A stretch of 64,000 nucleotides of DNA, taken from Labrys sp. KNU-23. Its GTDB lineage: Bacteria > Pseudomonadota > Alphaproteobacteria > Rhizobiales > Labraceae. The position numbers and the translations under genes are program-made. The DNA lies in contig NZ_CP043488.1 in assembly GCF_008330945.1 (NCBI RefSeq), positions 1,488,001-1,552,000 on the forward strand, given 5' to 3'. Under the pieces are notes generated by a model. That model was not told the DNA's origin. It ran no database searches and was given only the letters and a program-made list of their open reading frames with translations. Of the stretch, positions 56,700 through 64,000 are shown piece after piece (position 1 is the first letter of the stretch; each line of letters opens with the position of its first letter).

Positions 56700-56900
56700 T
56701 CAGGGGACAGGGGCGTATTGTTTGAGCTTGGTATGATGGCGTTCAGCTGGTCTTCGAAGTCAGTCGGGATTTGTAGCTGAGTGCGGAGTCGAGCGCAAAG
56801 CGATGATCGATCATCAGCACGATCTGCCGTTGGTCCGGCAGACCAAGGTACTGGGGATCAGCCGGGGCAGATATCGCAGCCCAATCGGCCGTCACTTCCG
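56700..56900. mobile_element. Two abutting IS3-type transposase remnants
   Basis: On the minus strand 56800-56700 reads as an OrfB C-terminus with a one-base frameshift: FALDSALSYKS in one frame, then PTDFEDQLNA in the next, as in IS3-family ends (HSALGYxSPxDFE). On the plus strand ATG 56803 begins MIDHQHDLPLVRQTKVLGIS, an IS3/IS2-like OrfB N-terminus, and decays within about 25 codons. The two pieces point apart, so at least one rearrangement has occurred. No terminal repeats are seen. Confidence 0.6.
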
Positions 56901-57095
56901 GACGCCACGATCAGTGTCGCCGAAACTGCCAGCTTGACGGGCTACAAGAAACGCAAGGTGGCGTTCGATGCGATCCAGGCGTTCAAGAATCGCCGCAGAT
57001 TCGTCTTTGTCGGACGGTTTGCCGACCCCATTGAGAGAACCTTGAGAGCCGCATGTCTCTTCAGCCGCCGAATTTGAATGCTCGCGATTAGGCAT
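56892..57095 (-). CDS. Small hypothetical protein, 67 aa
   Basis: ATG 57095 follows GAGGAAA by about five bases (MPNREHSNSAAEETCGSQGS). The C-terminal half has a short helical, coiled-coil-like segment (ILERLDRIERHLAFLVARQA). No family is recognised. It lies between the aldehyde dehydrogenase gene and the IS3 scraps. The ribosome binding site is good, but the position near rearranged DNA keeps the call tentative. Confidence 0.42.
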   Translation of the reverse strand: MPNREHSNSAAEETCGSQGSLNGVGKPSDKDESAAILERLDRIERHLAFLVARQAGSFGDTDRGVRK

Positions 57096-57149
57096 CGTGT
57101 TTCCTCGTATCGTTTCTTCGATGGAACGTTGAACCATTGAGTGACGTCT

Positions 57150-58664
57150 CTAGACGAGATCCGGCGGCAGGATATCGCGCCAGACATTCTGATAGCAGAC
57201 CGGCCTGAGAAAGCGGCGGATCGACATGGTGCCAACCGATGTGGCCCCGAAATTCGTGCTGGCTGGATAAGGCCCGCCATGAACCATCGCATCCGTGACT
57301 TCGACGCCGGTCGGATAGCCGTTCATCAACACGCGGCCAGCCTTGCGTTCCAGCGTCGGCAGGAGCCGACCGGCCAGTTCCACATCGCCGGCGTCCGAGT
57401 GAATCGTCGCCGTCAATTGCCCCTCGAACGCCCGCGCGAGGACCGTCATCTCCTGTGCCGAAGGCACCCTCACGATCAGACCCAGAGGGCCAAAGACCTC
57501 TTCGGCAAGCGAGTGATCCTCAAGGAATGTCGATGCCGAGACCTCATATAAGTTCGGAGTGACCTCGCGGCCCTCGCTTTGGCTCGTGTAGACCGCCCGC
57601 ACCAAATTCCGGCCATCGAAGCGCGCCTTGCCGTTGCGGTAGGCCGCAGCCATGCCGTTGGTCAGCATCACTTGCGGGCCGACCGACTCCAGGGCTTGGG
57701 CGGTCGCGTCGACGAAAGCGTCGCCCTCGGGTCCCTGGGGGACGACTGCGATGCCGGGACTGGTGCATAGCTGTCCGGCACTGACGGTCATCGAAGCGGC
57801 CCAGCCCCTTGCAATCGCAGGACCACGCGCCTTCAGCGCTTCGGGCAGGATGAACATCGGATTGACCGAGCCCAACTCGCCGAAGAACGGAATCGGCTTT
57901 GGACGTTGAGCGCAAAGGTCGAACAGGGCACGCCCGCCACCGAGTGAGCCGGTGAAACCCACCGCATTGATCAGCGGATGCTGCACCAACGCTGCTCCCA
58001 CTTCCCGCTTGCCGCCCTGGACCAAGGAGAAGACGCCGGAATGAACGCCGCATTTTTTCACCGCGGCATGCACCGCCTCGGCGACGATCTCGCCGGTGCC
58101 GGGATGAGACGAATGCCCCTTGACCACGACGGGGCAGCCAGCCGCCAATGCCGCCGCCGTATCCCCTCCCGCTACAGAAAACGCCAGGGGAAAATTCGAT
58201 GCTCCGAACACCGCGACAGGACCGACAGGACGCTGCATCAGGCGCAGGAATGGGCGCGGCAGCGGCTCACGATCGGGTAGTGCCACGTCATGACGACGAT
58301 CGAGATAGTCGCCGTTGCGGATGGCTTGCGCGAACAGGCGCAACTGCGAGGTGGTGCGGCCGCGCTCACCATTCAGACGCGCCTCCGGCAGACCGGTCTC
58401 CTGACAACCAATTGCTGTGATGTCAGCGGCGCGAGCTTCCATCTCGCTGGCGATCGCTTCGAGGAATGCCGCACGCTCGGAACGCGAGGAGTAGCCGAAG
58501 GACCAGAAGGCTTCCTCTGCCGCTTCGCAAGCCGTGTTCACCAGATCGACCGTGCCCACAGAAAAGCGCGCGGGCGTGCCATAGGCCGGCTCATTCTCGA
58601 AGGTGGACTCAGTGGCTATCCACGCGCCCGCGATCAGATGTTTGCCGTGTGGATTGAAGGTCAT
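57150..58664 (-). CDS. Aldehyde dehydrogenase (2-oxoglutarate-semialdehyde dehydrogenase type)
   Basis: 504 aa from ATG 58664. Aldehyde dehydrogenase fold with the Asn-containing GASNFPLAFSVAGGDTAAAL and PVVVKGHSSHPGTGEIVAEA, Glu region PFFGELGSVNPMF and the catalytic Cys in SAGQLCTSPGIAVV. These are marks of the KGSADH group that completes the oxidative (Weimberg-type) pentose and glucarate routes. Last gene of the transporter 3 operon, which supports use of a pentose or sugar acid. Cofactor is probably NADP or NAD. Confidence 0.87.
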   Translation of the reverse strand: MTFNPHGKHLIAGAWIATESTFENEPAYGTPARFSVGTVDLVNTACEAAEEAFWSFGYSSRSERAAFLEAIASEMEARAADITAIGCQETGLPEARLNGERGRTTSQLRLFAQAIRNGDYLDRRHDVALPDREPLPRPFLRLMQRPVGPVAVFGASNFPLAFSVAGGDTAAALAAGCPVVVKGHSSHPGTGEIVAEAVHAAVKKCGVHSGVFSLVQGGKREVGAALVQHPLINAVGFTGSLGGGRALFDLCAQRPKPIPFFGELGSVNPMFILPEALKARGPAIARGWAASMTVSAGQLCTSPGIAVVPQGPEGDAFVDATAQALESVGPQVMLTNGMAAAYRNGKARFDGRNLVRAVYTSQSEGREVTPNLYEVSASTFLEDHSLAEEVFGPLGLIVRVPSAQEMTVLARAFEGQLTATIHSDAGDVELAGRLLPTLERKAGRVLMNGYPTGVEVTDAMVHGGPYPASTNFGATSVGTMSIRRFLRPVCYQNVWRDILPPDLV

Positions 58665-58689
58665 GGTGATCGCTCGTGATCGCGAAATG

Positions 58690-59685
58690 TCAGCCGAAGT
58701 AGCGGACACGGAAGGCATCGATCGCCACGGCAATGAAGATCATCACGCCACCGATCATGCCCACATAGAAGGAGGGAACGTTGACGATGGCGAGGCCCAC
58801 CTGGATGACGGTCAGCAGCAGAACACCGCCCAGCACGCCCCGCACATTGCCGCGTCCGCCGAAGACACTGACGCCGCCGATGATCGGCGCTGCGATCGCA
58901 TAGAGCAGATAGCTCGATCCCTGGTTCGAGGTGATCGCCATCTGCCATGACGCCAGCAAGAACCCAGCCAAACCTGCGAGGAATCCCGAAATCGTGTAGG
59001 TAATGACCTTGACGCGCCCGACCCGGATTCCCGCCGAATTCGAGGCAACCGGATTACCGCCAACCGCATAGATCGAACGCCCCAGCACCGTGCGGTGAAG
59101 CACGACGGCGATCACGACCAGCGCCATCACGAACACGACCGGCATGATCGGCCAGCCGCCTACCATCGCTTGCCCGATCCAGACATACCCGTCCGACATA
59201 TTGGTCAGCGTCTTGCCTTGTGTCAGCGCGAGCAGGGCCCCCTGCAGAATGATCATCATCGACAAGGTCTCGATCAGCGACACCATTTTCAGGCGCGTGA
59301 TGCAGATGCCGTTGAAAAAGCCGATCAGGGTGGCGACAGCCAGGCCCATCAGCGCAGCGATCAACCACGGCATCCCGAGATCGGAATAGGCGAGAGCCCC
59401 GACTGCCGCCGAGAAGCCGGCATTGGCCGGAATGGACAGGTCGATCTCCGCCACCAGAAGTGGCAGGGCCACCGCCAGCCCGAGCATTCCCAGGACGGTC
59501 GCCTGCACCATCACGTTCTGAAGGTTCATGACAGTCAGGAAGTAGTCGTTGAACGCACCGAAAATGGCGACCAGCGCGATGAGCCAGATCCAGACGATAT
59601 TGTGGAGGACCCACCCCAGGATCGCGTCACGGTTCAACTTGGCGGCAGGCGGGGTGACCGTGCCATTGGCAGTTGCCTTGCTCAT
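58690..59685 (-). CDS. CUT2 sugar ABC transporter permease (transporter 3)
   Basis: 331 aa RbsC-like permease with about nine membrane segments, GLAVALPLLVAEIDLSIPAN near the N-terminal third (the usual GGIDLSVG is replaced by AEIDLSIP) and IIGGVSVFGGRGNVRGVLGG near the end. It lies 25 bases before the aldehyde dehydrogenase gene and 27 bases after the ATPase gene. Confidence 0.9.
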   Translation of the reverse strand: MSKATANGTVTPPAAKLNRDAILGWVLHNIVWIWLIALVAIFGAFNDYFLTVMNLQNVMVQATVLGMLGLAVALPLLVAEIDLSIPANAGFSAAVGALAYSDLGMPWLIAALMGLAVATLIGFFNGICITRLKMVSLIETLSMMIILQGALLALTQGKTLTNMSDGYVWIGQAMVGGWPIMPVVFVMALVVIAVVLHRTVLGRSIYAVGGNPVASNSAGIRVGRVKVITYTISGFLAGLAGFLLASWQMAITSNQGSSYLLYAIAAPIIGGVSVFGGRGNVRGVLGGVLLLTVIQVGLAIVNVPSFYVGMIGGVMIFIAVAIDAFRVRYFG

Positions 59686-59712
59686 ACCAAACTCTCCTGT
59701 TCTCCGGACGCG

Positions 59713-61224
59713 TCAGGCCTGTACCGCGGAACGCAGGCGTTCGACGGTGATGGCTTCTCCCGTGAGGGTTTCCTTGATCTGGCCGTGCTCGAAGACGCAG
59801 ACCCGGTCGACGGCGCGCACCAGCTCATCGGTATCGGTCGAGACGATGATGACCGAAACACCGGCGGCGCTGAGTTCATCGATGATCCGCAGGACATCCT
59901 GCTTCACGCCCACGTCGATGCCGCGGGTCGGTTCGTCGACGATCAGCAGGCGTGGCTCGGTGGCAAGGACACGGCCTAGGCAGACCTTTTGCTGATTACC
60001 GCCGCTGAGCGTATCGACCGCATAGTCCGGGCTGGGCGCCTTGACTTCCATCGCCTTGAAATAACGAGCGATGACCTCGGCTTCGGCAGCACGATCGATG
60101 TAGCCCATGCGGGCGCGTGCCGGCAGTGAGGACAGGGCAATATTCTGCCCGATCGACATTTTCCCGACGGCGCCGTCCTTGCGGCGGTCATCCGACAGAT
60201 AGGCGATCCCCGCGTCGAGAGCGGCTCGCGGGGTTCGAGGCAGTTTGCCCTGTGTGCCGCCTATGGAGATCGTGCCACTGGCTGGATGCAAACCGAATAT
60301 CGCCCGGGCCAGTTCCTTTGCTCCCGCCCCCGGCAAGCCGGTCAAGCCGACGACCTCACCCGCCGCTATATCCATCGCTCCCAGGGACAGGTATTGCCCC
60401 TGGATATCGCGCAGCGACACTGCGGGCACCCTGCCCGCATGATCGCGCCTGTCTCGCTGGAACAGCGTCAGCCCACGGCCCAGCACGAGTTCGGTCAATT
60501 GCTCGGAGGACAAGGAGGCGACGTCCTCGGAACCGCCGGCAAGACCGCCGTCCCGAAGCACCGACACCGCGTCGCAGATCTCCAGGATTTCGTCATTGTA
60601 GTGGGAGATGAAGATGAAGGTAACGCCTTCGCTCTTCAAACGGCGCATGAAGTCGAATAATACGCGCCTGTCGGCGACAGTGAGCGCAGCCGTTGGCTCA
60701 TCAAGGATGATGACCTTACCGCCCGAAAACATCGCCCGCAGGATATTCAGCTTGCGCCTTGCGACAGCGTCCAGGCGCCCGGCCAGCGCATTGCCGTCGA
60801 TGCCGGAGCCCTCAAGCATTCGCACTGCATCCTGACGCAGGGTCTTCCAGTCGACAAAGCCGTTCTTCACCGGCCAGATGCCCAGCATCAGGTTCTCGGC
60901 GGCGGTCAGGTTGTCGATGATCATAGGCTCCTGGGTCACCAGGAAAACGCCGGCCTGCTCCATCGCCTTGACGTCGACATGGTGGAGCGGCCGACCGTCC
61001 ATGACGATTTGCCCGGAGGTTGGCGAGCGCTGGCCGGAAATGATCCCGACCAGCGTGGACTTGCCGGCGCCATTCTCGCCAAGAAGGCCATGGATCGTGC
61101 CGCGGCGGATACTGAGAGAAACGCCGCGCAGTGCCCTGACCGGTCCATAGCTCTTCGTGACATTGTCGATCCGCAGGATCTCGTCCTGCGCAGTTGTGGG
61201 CCCACGCAAATCATGCGCCGTCAT
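59713..61224 (-). CDS. CUT2 sugar ABC transporter ATPase, two-domain (transporter 3)
   Basis: 503 aa RbsA-type ATPase. First domain: Walker A GENGAGKST and Walker B KVIILDEPTAALT. Second domain: degenerate Walker A GLPGAGAKELARAI, normal signature LSGGNQQKVCLGR and DEPTRGIDVGVKQD. It couples ATP hydrolysis to uptake by the permease and binding protein of this operon. Confidence 0.92.
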   Translation of the reverse strand: MTAHDLRGPTTAQDEILRIDNVTKSYGPVRALRGVSLSIRRGTIHGLLGENGAGKSTLVGIISGQRSPTSGQIVMDGRPLHHVDVKAMEQAGVFLVTQEPMIIDNLTAAENLMLGIWPVKNGFVDWKTLRQDAVRMLEGSGIDGNALAGRLDAVARRKLNILRAMFSGGKVIILDEPTAALTVADRRVLFDFMRRLKSEGVTFIFISHYNDEILEICDAVSVLRDGGLAGGSEDVASLSSEQLTELVLGRGLTLFQRDRRDHAGRVPAVSLRDIQGQYLSLGAMDIAAGEVVGLTGLPGAGAKELARAIFGLHPASGTISIGGTQGKLPRTPRAALDAGIAYLSDDRRKDGAVGKMSIGQNIALSSLPARARMGYIDRAAEAEVIARYFKAMEVKAPSPDYAVDTLSGGNQQKVCLGRVLATEPRLLIVDEPTRGIDVGVKQDVLRIIDELSAAGVSVIIVSTDTDELVRAVDRVCVFEHGQIKETLTGEAITVERLRSAVQA

Positions 61225-61251
61225 ATCGCCCCTCCCAAATCATTGTGTGAG

Positions 61252-61275
61252 CCGGGGCGGCTATTTACGCCCCGG
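61252..61275 (-). other. Intercistronic stem-loop between binding-protein and ATPase genes
   Basis: CCGGGGCG and CGCCCCGG pair over eight bases in the 68-base gap. Such hairpins after a binding-protein gene commonly protect the message and allow more binding protein than membrane parts. Confidence 0.55.
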
Positions 61276-61292
61276 AAAACCAAATTCGGGAA

Positions 61293-62378
61293 CTATCGGT
61301 AGGCGATACCCCAGTCCTTTTCGGCAACCGCTCCCCAGTGGCGCCGGTCGTTGGCGTTGTCGCCATTGATGACGAAGGCCGGGATGATCAAGGTAGGGCC
61401 GGTCTTGCCGGCGACGAGATCGCCCTTCTCCCAGAAATATTTCTTGTTCTCATAAGTGCCGAGCGGCACATCCTCGCCCTTCAGGGCATGCTTCACGATC
61501 ATCTCGACCGCGATTTCGCCATAGGCGATCGGATCCTGCGACACGCAGGCATCCATATAGCCTTCCTGGATCCATTTGAGCGCGACCGGCTCGCCGTCGA
61601 TATTGATGAAGATGACATGGCCGTCCTCGCCCACCTTCTTCCAGCGTCCCTTCTGCTGCAGCGCGGTGACGATGCCACGGGAAGGCGAGTCGGAAGGCGC
61701 ATGCACGGCGTCGAGGTCGGGATGCTCGGAAAGCGTAGAGAGCGTCACCGACAGCATCTGCTCGAGCTGCCCTTCCGTGGGGCGCGCCAGGTATTTGATC
61801 TCCGGATATTTCGCAAAGACCGAGTCCATGCCTTCCTTGCGCAGGCGCCAGGCGACTGAAGCGAGCGCGCCATAGCAGTTCAGCACCGTGCCCTTGGGGC
61901 TTCCATGTTTCTTGACCAGACGCTTGACGATCTCCTCGGCAGCCATGACGCCACCCTGGAAATTGTCGAAGCTCACGGTGATGGCAACTTTCCCGCCATC
62001 CGCCGGCGTATCGATGATGCCGACCGGGATCGATTGCTGGTTGTAGCGCCGGATGGCGGAGACGATGGCCTGGCTGTCGATCGGATCGGAGATGATCGCC
62101 GACGGGCGAGAAAGCAGCAGGCTCTGCCACTGCTCAAGCTGCCGGGTGTTGTCGAAGTTCGCGTTGGTCGCCTGGAACTCGCCAGAACTGTCCTTGACGG
62201 CGCGCTTCACCGCTTCTTCCTGGATCACGAAGAAGTAGTAGTCGAGGCTCTTGTTCGAATAGGGGATCGACAGGCGGCTTTGCGCGGCGAATGCGCCCTG
62301 CCCCGTCATCATCCCCAGCCCGATCGCCGCCCCGCCCGCAAGCACGCCACGCCGGCTAATTCCCCCTCGGATCTCCAT
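61293..62378 (-). CDS. Tat-exported sugar ABC transporter substrate-binding protein (transporter 3)
   Basis: 361 aa. The N-terminus MEIRGGISRRGVLAGGAAIG has an RR motif before a hydrophobic stretch and AFAA cleavage site, so Tat export is likely. Peripla_BP_4 fold with LSIPYSNKSLDYYFFVIQEE, SFDNFQGGVMAAEEIVKRLV and the VHAPSDSPSRGIVTALQQKG hinge region. First gene of the leftward operon, downstream of rpiA; a pentose or pentose-like ligand is inferred from these neighbours. Confidence 0.88.
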   Translation of the reverse strand: MEIRGGISRRGVLAGGAAIGLGMMTGQGAFAAQSRLSIPYSNKSLDYYFFVIQEEAVKRAVKDSSGEFQATNANFDNTRQLEQWQSLLLSRPSAIISDPIDSQAIVSAIRRYNQQSIPVGIIDTPADGGKVAITVSFDNFQGGVMAAEEIVKRLVKKHGSPKGTVLNCYGALASVAWRLRKEGMDSVFAKYPEIKYLARPTEGQLEQMLSVTLSTLSEHPDLDAVHAPSDSPSRGIVTALQQKGRWKKVGEDGHVIFINIDGEPVALKWIQEGYMDACVSQDPIAYGEIAVEMIVKHALKGEDVPLGTYENKKYFWEKGDLVAGKTGPTLIIPAFVINGDNANDRRHWGAVAEKDWGIAYR

Positions 62379-62607
62379 TTCGCTCTCCCTGATGCTGTTT
62401 TTAGGCGTATGTAGTATTACTAGATATTGAGTTCAACTGTCAACTAGTCGCGCGGCGTGCCGTGATGGCTGCCGCGCAACTTGCGCTGTGCAATTTTGAG
62501 GTTTTTTTATTTTCCTATTTTATTACAATAGGATGAAAATATTTTTGGCTTCTCTTCGGAAAAGAGAGGATAACACCGATCCTTTCTCTTCGCGGAGTTT
62601 TACTAGA
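62379..62607. promoter_or_regulatory. Intergenic control region between rpiA and transporter 3
   Basis: About 230 bases, AT-rich in parts. It contains TATTACTAGATATTGAGTTCAA (62414-62437, with TTGAGTTCAA a short dyad) and an ACTAGT at 62443-62448. TCCTATT and AATAGGA (62513-62533) form a seven-base dyad. A second TTTTACTAGATC lies next to rpiA at 62597. The ACTAG repeats may be operator half-sites for the RpiR regulator at the right edge. Confidence 0.35.
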
Positions 62608-63315
62608 TCACCGCATCTTCACGTAGGATGTTCCATCGAAACATCCCACGACCATTCCCACTGCCTCGCGGGTGAAAAGACCGTTCTCGACCACGCCGGG
62701 TATGCGGTTCAACTCGAGCTCCAATGGTGCGGGATCGGCTATGATCGGACCGCAACGGCAATCGAGAATGAAGTTGCCGCTGTCCGTCACGACGGGCTGC
62801 CCGTCCCGTACGCGACGCTCAATCTTGACGTCTTTAATCCCGTGATCGGCAAGCAGGCGCGCCACCATGCGCTCGGTTTGCTTCCAGGCAAATTGCACCA
62901 CCTCCACCGGCAGAGGAAAGCCTCCGAGACAATCGACGATCTTCGTCTCGTCGCAGATGCAGATCATTTGCCTGGAGGCATGGGCGATAATTTTTTCCCA
63001 CAGCAGGCAGGCGCCGCCGCCTTTGATCATATTGAACTTGCGATCGATTTCGTCCGGCCCATCGACGGTCAGATCGAGTTCGCCGATGTCGTTGGGATCG
63101 GTGATCTCGATGCCCACCTCACGCGCGACGTCGATCGTCGAACGAGACGTCGTGGTGCAGGTCAGTTTCATTCCCGCGGCAACATGCCTGCCAAGCTCGC
63201 GCACGAAGAAATGCGATGTCGTGCCCGATCCCAGACCCAGCTTCATGCCGTCGCGCACGAATTCCTGGATCACGCGTCGGCCTGCGACCTTCTTGGCTTC
63301 GTCCTGCGCGCTCAT
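62608..63315 (-). CDS. rpiA: Ribose-5-phosphate isomerase A
   Basis: 235 aa. Active-site features are complete: GLGSGTTSHFFVREL, DGPDEIDRKF with two catalytic Asp, and KGGGACLLWEKIIA with the Lys. It interconverts ribose 5-phosphate and ribulose 5-phosphate in the cytoplasm. It lies between the RpiR regulator and the transporter 3 operon, all on the minus strand, and is likely a sugar-induced copy, with a housekeeping copy possibly elsewhere. Confidence 0.94.
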   Translation of the reverse strand: MSAQDEAKKVAGRRVIQEFVRDGMKLGLGSGTTSHFFVRELGRHVAAGMKLTCTTTSRSTIDVAREVGIEITDPNDIGELDLTVDGPDEIDRKFNMIKGGGACLLWEKIIAHASRQMICICDETKIVDCLGGFPLPVEVVQFAWKQTERMVARLLADHGIKDVKIERRVRDGQPVVTDSGNFILDCRCGPIIADPAPLELELNRIPGVVENGLFTREAVGMVVGCFDGTSYVKMR

Positions 63316-63359
63316 TCTTCCTCCTCTGGCGCAAGGCTCCGCCGCGCCTCTTCAAGGTT

Positions 63360-64000
63360 TCAAATCTTGTCTGTCAGCCAATTGTCGAGCGCCGGCAGCT
63401 GGTCGGGAAACTGGCTGCCGCTCGAAATGGCAATGGCGGTCACCAGCATGTTGGTCACCAGATGATGATTGAGGCGTGATGCCAATGGCGTCATCAGCTC
63501 TGTCCGGTCGTAGGGCAGGACGGCGACCATGGCATCCGTGACCCGCGCCAGCGGGCTCTCGCCGGCGGCGATCGAGACCACACGTGCACCGCGTGCCCGA
63601 GCGGCGATGGCGACCTCGACCATCTGTTTGGTATGTCCCGATTGGGAGAAGATCAGAGCGACTTCGCCGGGCTTGGCCCGTTCGGCATGCATCCATTGGC
63701 GTTGCCTGCCCAGGAGGGCCTGGCACCGCAGCCCGAGACGTTGGAACTTGTGCTCGGCGTCGAGTGCATTCACCTCGGAAATTCCGGCTGCATAGATCCC
63801 GATCCAGCTTGCTGCCTGAAGCACACGTCCCGCTTCGGCCACCTGCTCGGGCACCAGATCCTCGGCCAACCTTTGGATCGCATTCAGAGAGTTGCGGCAG
63901 GTCTTGCGCACGATATTGTCGATGCTGTCATCGGGAATGATCTGTTCGTAGGCGAAAGGCGCCGAGGGCACGAGGCTTTGCGCCAAATGCAGCTTGAACT
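63360..64000 (-). CDS. RpiR-family regulator, SIS-domain part, cut by window edge
   Basis: The frame is open through base 64000 (FKLHLAQSLVPSAPFAYEQI at the edge, the usual end of an RpiR helix-turn-helix domain), so the N-terminal DNA-binding part lies outside the window. What remains is a SIS domain: GIYAAGISEVNALDAEHKFQ, then ALIFSQSGHTKQMVEVAIAA, which binds a phosphosugar. It is 44 bases upstream of rpiA on the same strand and most likely controls rpiA and the transporter 3 operon. Confidence 0.87.
   Translation of the reverse strand, partial: FKLHLAQSLVPSAPFAYEQIIPDDSIDNIVRKTCRNSLNAIQRLAEDLVPEQVAEAGRVLQAASWIGIYAAGISEVNALDAEHKFQRLGLRCQALLGRQRQWMHAERAKPGEVALIFSQSGHTKQMVEVAIAARARGARVVSIAAGESPLARVTDAMVAVLPYDRTELMTPLASRLNHHLVTNMLVTAIAISSGSQFPDQLPALDNWLTDKI

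Overview
The window is GC-rich, densely coded chromosome or large-replicon DNA from an alphaproteobacterium, most likely in the order Hyphomicrobiales (Rhizobiales). That placement is inferred from the gene style: many CUT2-type sugar ABC transporters, Gfo/Idh/MocA oxidoreductases, inositol-type enzymes, RpiR regulators and Tat-dependent binding proteins. I cannot name a genus. I saw no rRNA, tRNA, CRISPR array or intact insertion sequence.

Layout. (1) 1-4341, minus strand: amide/urea-type ABC uptake genes (permease cut by the window edge, Tat-exported binding protein) downstream of an AmiC sensor and an AmiR-type ANTAR antiterminator. The gap between amiR and the binding-protein gene holds a strong intrinsic terminator and candidate ANTAR hairpins. 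(2) 4499-7624: a sigma54 enhancer-binding activator divergent from a zinc alcohol dehydrogenase that has its own -24/-12 promoter. (3) 7734-10254: a ribbon-helix-helix protein facing an overlapping operon of unknown function (unknown protein, coiled coil, WD40-like repeat protein, 58-aa protein). (4) 10347-20114: a complete Mim/Prm-type propane (soluble diiron) monooxygenase operon: large hydroxylase, reductase, small hydroxylase, coupling protein, secondary-alcohol dehydrogenase, amidohydrolase, MIP18/DUF59 protein and a dedicated GroEL paralogue. It is preceded by a textbook sigma54 promoter and tandem TGTAA dyads. katG and a second sigma54 activator follow. The logic is oxidation of propane (or a similar small substrate) to an alcohol and then a ketone or aldehyde, with chaperonin-assisted assembly of the diiron enzyme.

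(5) 24762-31120: hypothetical genes, a 761-aa lectin-like protein (bulb-lectin plus ricin-like repeats), and an ArsR/AHSA1 pair facing a RibD-type reductase. (6) 31325-35021: an accessory patch with a DUF4238 protein, an unknown gene, a gene broken by two in-frame stop codons and a DUF6527-like protein. (7) 35232-36646: HxlR regulator divergent from a QorB-like NAD(P)H quinone oxidoreductase.

(8) 36762-56634: a large catabolic region for an inositol or related cyclitol/sugar. It has two sugar ABC transporters, four Gfo/Idh/MocA dehydrogenases, IolD, IolE, an SDR, an aldehyde dehydrogenase, an HpcH/HpaI aldolase, a 2-hydroxyacid dehydrogenase and an RpiR regulator. Its three divergent promoter regions share a GCAAT-N4-ATTGC palindrome, which points to one regulon. 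IolB, IolC and IolJ are absent here, while an HpcH-type aldolase and an aldehyde dehydrogenase are present, so the lower half of the pathway may differ from the classical one.

(9) 56700-56900: two abutting IS3-type transposase scraps. (10) 57150-64000, minus strand: an RpiR regulator (cut by the edge), ribose-5-phosphate isomerase, a third CUT2 ABC transporter and an aldehyde dehydrogenase of the 2-oxoglutarate-semialdehyde type. Together these suggest pentose or pentose-like sugar use.
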